Assembly (NCBI GenBank): GCA_003141795.1
Contig: PLNO01000223.1
Coordinates: forward strand, 1-6,266
DNA length: 6,266 nt
Direction of reading: 5' to 3'
Source of the DNA: Spirochaetaceae bacterium
GTDB lineage: Bacteria; Spirochaetota; Spirochaetia; SZUA-6; Fen-1364
The position numbers were made by a program, and so were the translations under genes. How positions within the stretch are numbered: position 1 is the first letter of the stretch; each line of letters opens with the position of its first letter. Shown piece after piece: positions 5,268 to 6,266 of this stretch. The notes under the pieces are model-generated. The model made no database searches. It was given only the letters and a program-made list of their open reading frames with translations, and was not told the origin of the DNA.

Positions 5268-6111
5268 GAAAACCCTCGATACGTTCCCTGATCATTCTGG
5301 GCGCCCCCTCCGCTGCCTTCGTGAGCTCCGCCCCGACAAAGGGCTGCAGGAAGTCCACCCGGGGGTGGACCGTCCACCGGTCAGGAGAGATGGCGTGCGT
5401 GACGATCTGCAGCATGGCTGCCAGACGCTCCCGATCCTTGCTGTCCTTGCGGAGCAGGGTCAGAGGATGGCGCAGAGCTGCTCGGGCGATGACTCCCTGA
5501 ACGACAACGGGGACCACGACTGCGTCGGGCACCCTGCGGAGGAACAGCATCGTGCTCGACGACCAGTGCGAAAGGGATTCCCCAGCGCCGGGCATGACAG
5601 TGGGGTCGGGCTCGATCGCTCCGGCGGGGAACGTGAGAAGCGTACCGCCCGAGCGAAGGTGGGCCACAGCCTGCCGCACGGCGGCAAGACGGCTGCGCCC
5701 CGGGTCGGAGAGGAACAGAAGCGACCGCGCGACGGCGGGAAGGCTGCGAAGAAAGGGCCGGTCCGCGGCAAGCGTCATGAGATCGTCCCGAGGGATGGCG
5801 GCGAAGAGGGCGAGGGTATCGGTCAGCCCCGGGTGATTGGAGAGCAGGATGAGCGGACCCCGGCCGGGGAGGCGATCGGCGCCGTTTACGCTCAACGTTT
5901 GATGGAAGACGGACAGCATGGCCCGTGCCGCGCGGCGGAGTCCGAAGGCCGCTGCGTCGTCGTCGAACGCGCGCAGCTCGCGCGCAAAGATGCGGGCCGG
6001 ACAGCGCACGGAAAGCCCGACGGCACGCTGGAGCCACGCAACCGGGATGGCGATGGCGTTGAGGATGTCCCGCGTATTGATGTCGACGAGCTCGCGTTCC
6101 CTGGCGTCCAT
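5212..6111 (-). CDS. PlsC-type lysophospholipid/glycerol acyltransferase family protein
   Basis: A 299-residue protein with the ordered motifs of the PlsC/LPLAT family. They are S-N-H-P-G-L-T-D at 91-98 (the HX4D catalytic pair His93/Asp98), D-R-P-F at 117-120, F-P-A-G at 161-164 and V-P-V-V-V-Q-G at 200-206. Members move an acyl chain from acyl-ACP or acyl-CoA to a glycerophosphate, lysolipid or other hydroxyl/amine acceptor at the inner membrane face. The block that is usually F-P-E-G-T has Ala163 in place of Glu, so the acceptor may not be a normal phosphatidic acid precursor. A stretch at 15-34 is moderately hydrophobic and may be a membrane-associated helix. The ATG at 6111-6109 is preceded on the - strand by TGAGGA with a 9-base spacer. 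The gene faces the dehydrogenase and overlaps it by 56 bp, and diverges from the PTPS-like gene across 91 bp. Confidence 0.85.
   Translation of the reverse strand: MDARERELVDINTRDILNAIAIPVAWLQRAVGLSVRCPARIFARELRAFDDDAAAFGLRRAARAMLSVFHQTLSVNGADRLPGRGPLILLSNHPGLTDTLALFAAIPRDDLMTLAADRPFLRSLPAVARSLLFLSDPGRSRLAAVRQAVAHLRSGGTLLTFPAGAIEPDPTVMPGAGESLSHWSSSTMLFLRRVPDAVVVPVVVQGVIARAALRHPLTLLRKDSKDRERLAAMLQIVTHAISPDRWTVHPRVDFLQPFVGAELTKAAEGAPRMIRERIEGFLSSRERAAPGGFVQGLPR
5353..5378. repeat. Iterated GC-rich palindrome GTCCACC / GGTGGAC / GTCCACC
   Basis: Three 7-base units lie in a row: GTCCACC (5353-5359), a 4-base gap, its inverse GGTGGAC (5364-5370), one base, and GTCCACC again (5372-5378). The first two can form a 7-bp hairpin with a CGGG loop; the last two form a near-perfect palindrome. 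The element is inside the acyltransferase coding sequence (around T247-V248-H249-P250-R251-V252) and 86 bp past the dehydrogenase stop. It could pause or end rightward transcription, but has no U-tract. Confidence 0.4.
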
Positions 6112-6120
6112 GGGGGCCGG

Positions 6121-6126
6121 TCCTCA
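6121..6126 (-). promoter_or_regulatory. Ribosome binding site of the acyltransferase gene
   Basis: On the - strand the bases read TGAGGA, with 9 bases before the ATG at 6111. It supports the chosen start and contrasts with the neighbouring + strand genes, which have no such site. Confidence 0.5.
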
Positions 6127-6154
6127 CGCTATCATGCTGACGGCGTGCCCGCAA
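6126..6154 (-). promoter_or_regulatory. Weak candidate promoter for the acyltransferase gene
   Basis: On the - strand TTGCGG (6154-6149) is followed after 17 bases by TAGCGT (6131-6126). The -35 matches consensus at 3 of 6 positions and the -10 only as TAnnnT. Transcription would begin near 6119, within or just after the Shine-Dalgarno, so this pair and that site are not easily both right. Transcription may instead begin beyond the window. Confidence 0.2.
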
Positions 6155-6167
6155 CATCGCCGATTCC

Positions 6168-6196
6168 TTGTCACCACGCATGCGCGCGAGTACATT
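6168..6196 (+). promoter_or_regulatory. Predicted leaderless promoter of the PTPS-like gene
   Basis: TTGTCA (6168-6173, 5 of 6 to consensus) is followed after 17 bases by TACATT (6191-6196, 4 of 6 and TAnnnT). Six bases later is the ATG at 6203. The expected transcription start coincides with the A of the ATG, and no Shine-Dalgarno is seen. The spacing is identical to that before the dehydrogenase gene. Confidence 0.5.
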
Positions 6197-6202
6197 CTTG
6201 CC

Positions 6203-6266
6203 ATGTACCATCTCTGCCTTCAGCGGGAGTTCACGGCTCGTCACCGGCTGATCGGCGGTGATTGGG
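6203..6266 (+). CDS. 6-pyruvoyl-tetrahydropterin synthase / QueD-family protein, 5' part only
   Basis: Only the first 21 codons are in the window. They read M-Y-H-L-C-L-Q-R-E-F-T-A-R-H followed by R-L-I-G-G-D-W. This matches the opening strand of the PTPS/QueD (COG0720) fold, where F-(S/T)-A-x-H supplies the first zinc-binding histidine (His14 here), commonly followed by L-x-G. Family members act on dihydroneopterin triphosphate, giving 6-pyruvoyl-tetrahydropterin, 6-carboxytetrahydropterin (queuosine pathway) or a folate precursor, depending on residues further along that are not visible. The start lies at the usual family N-terminus. It is divergent from the acyltransferase and shares a promoter layout with the dehydrogenase. 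It is too short for the ORF to be proved by length, so the call rests on the motif. Confidence 0.65.
   Translation, partial: MYHLCLQREFTARHRLIGGDW

Noticed and set aside
5381..6244. A second - strand open frame in another phase over the acyltransferase gene
   Set aside because: Its translation is Arg/Pro/Ser-rich and low in complexity, without the HX4D or F-P-x-G motifs that are in the true frame.
5143..6261. A long + strand open frame opposite the acyltransferase gene (372 codons)
   Set aside because: The translation is rich in Arg, Gly and Glu with no domain pattern. The opposite strand carries all PlsC motifs in order, and the open frame is what GC-rich antisense frames usually show. It would also run through the PTPS-like start.

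Overview
This window is a GC-rich bacterial segment, probably from a diderm (Gram-negative-type) organism. It encodes a lipoprotein and a secreted protein with an outer-membrane-barrel-like N-terminus. The lineage cannot be fixed from the sequence; a spirochaete-like or other environmental diderm is a guess. It holds four complete genes and two genes cut by the window edges. There is no rRNA, tRNA, CRISPR array or insertion sequence. No gene-free stretch exceeds 300 bases.

Layout: (a) 1-69, the 3' tip of a + strand gene, possibly a class III nucleotide cyclase. (b) 70-135, a short convergent gap with a hairpin. (c) 136-4070, a two-gene operon on the - strand. Its first gene encodes a secreted multidomain protein: barrel-like N-terminus, Ig-like middle, transglutaminase-like Cys/His domain and TPR tail. 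A 13-base overlap joins it to a lipoprotein built of about twelve NHL/beta-propeller repeats. (d) 4071-4247, an AT-rich divergent control region with a good sigma70-type promoter for the operon. (e) 4248-5267, a + strand medium-chain dehydrogenase of the zinc-less, BchC-like type. (f) 5212-6111, a - strand PlsC-type acyltransferase whose end overlaps the dehydrogenase tail to tail by 56 bp. (g) 6112-6202, a second divergent control region. (h) 6203 to the edge, the first 21 codons of a 6-pyruvoyl-tetrahydropterin synthase/QueD-family enzyme on the + strand.

The left half looks like an envelope module: two exported proteins made from one mRNA, one with a possible peptidase/transglutaminase-fold core and TPRs, the other a propeller scaffold. 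The right half looks like a small pterin-linked metabolic locus (dehydrogenase, acyltransferase, PTPS-like enzyme). Its two + strand genes share a promoter layout: a TTG-type -35, exactly 17 bp, a TAnnnT -10, exactly 6 bp, then ATG, with no Shine-Dalgarno. This predicts leaderless mRNAs and co-expression of the dehydrogenase and the pterin enzyme. The twin promoters and the pterin locus are the most interesting items; the function of each system is inferred, not shown.
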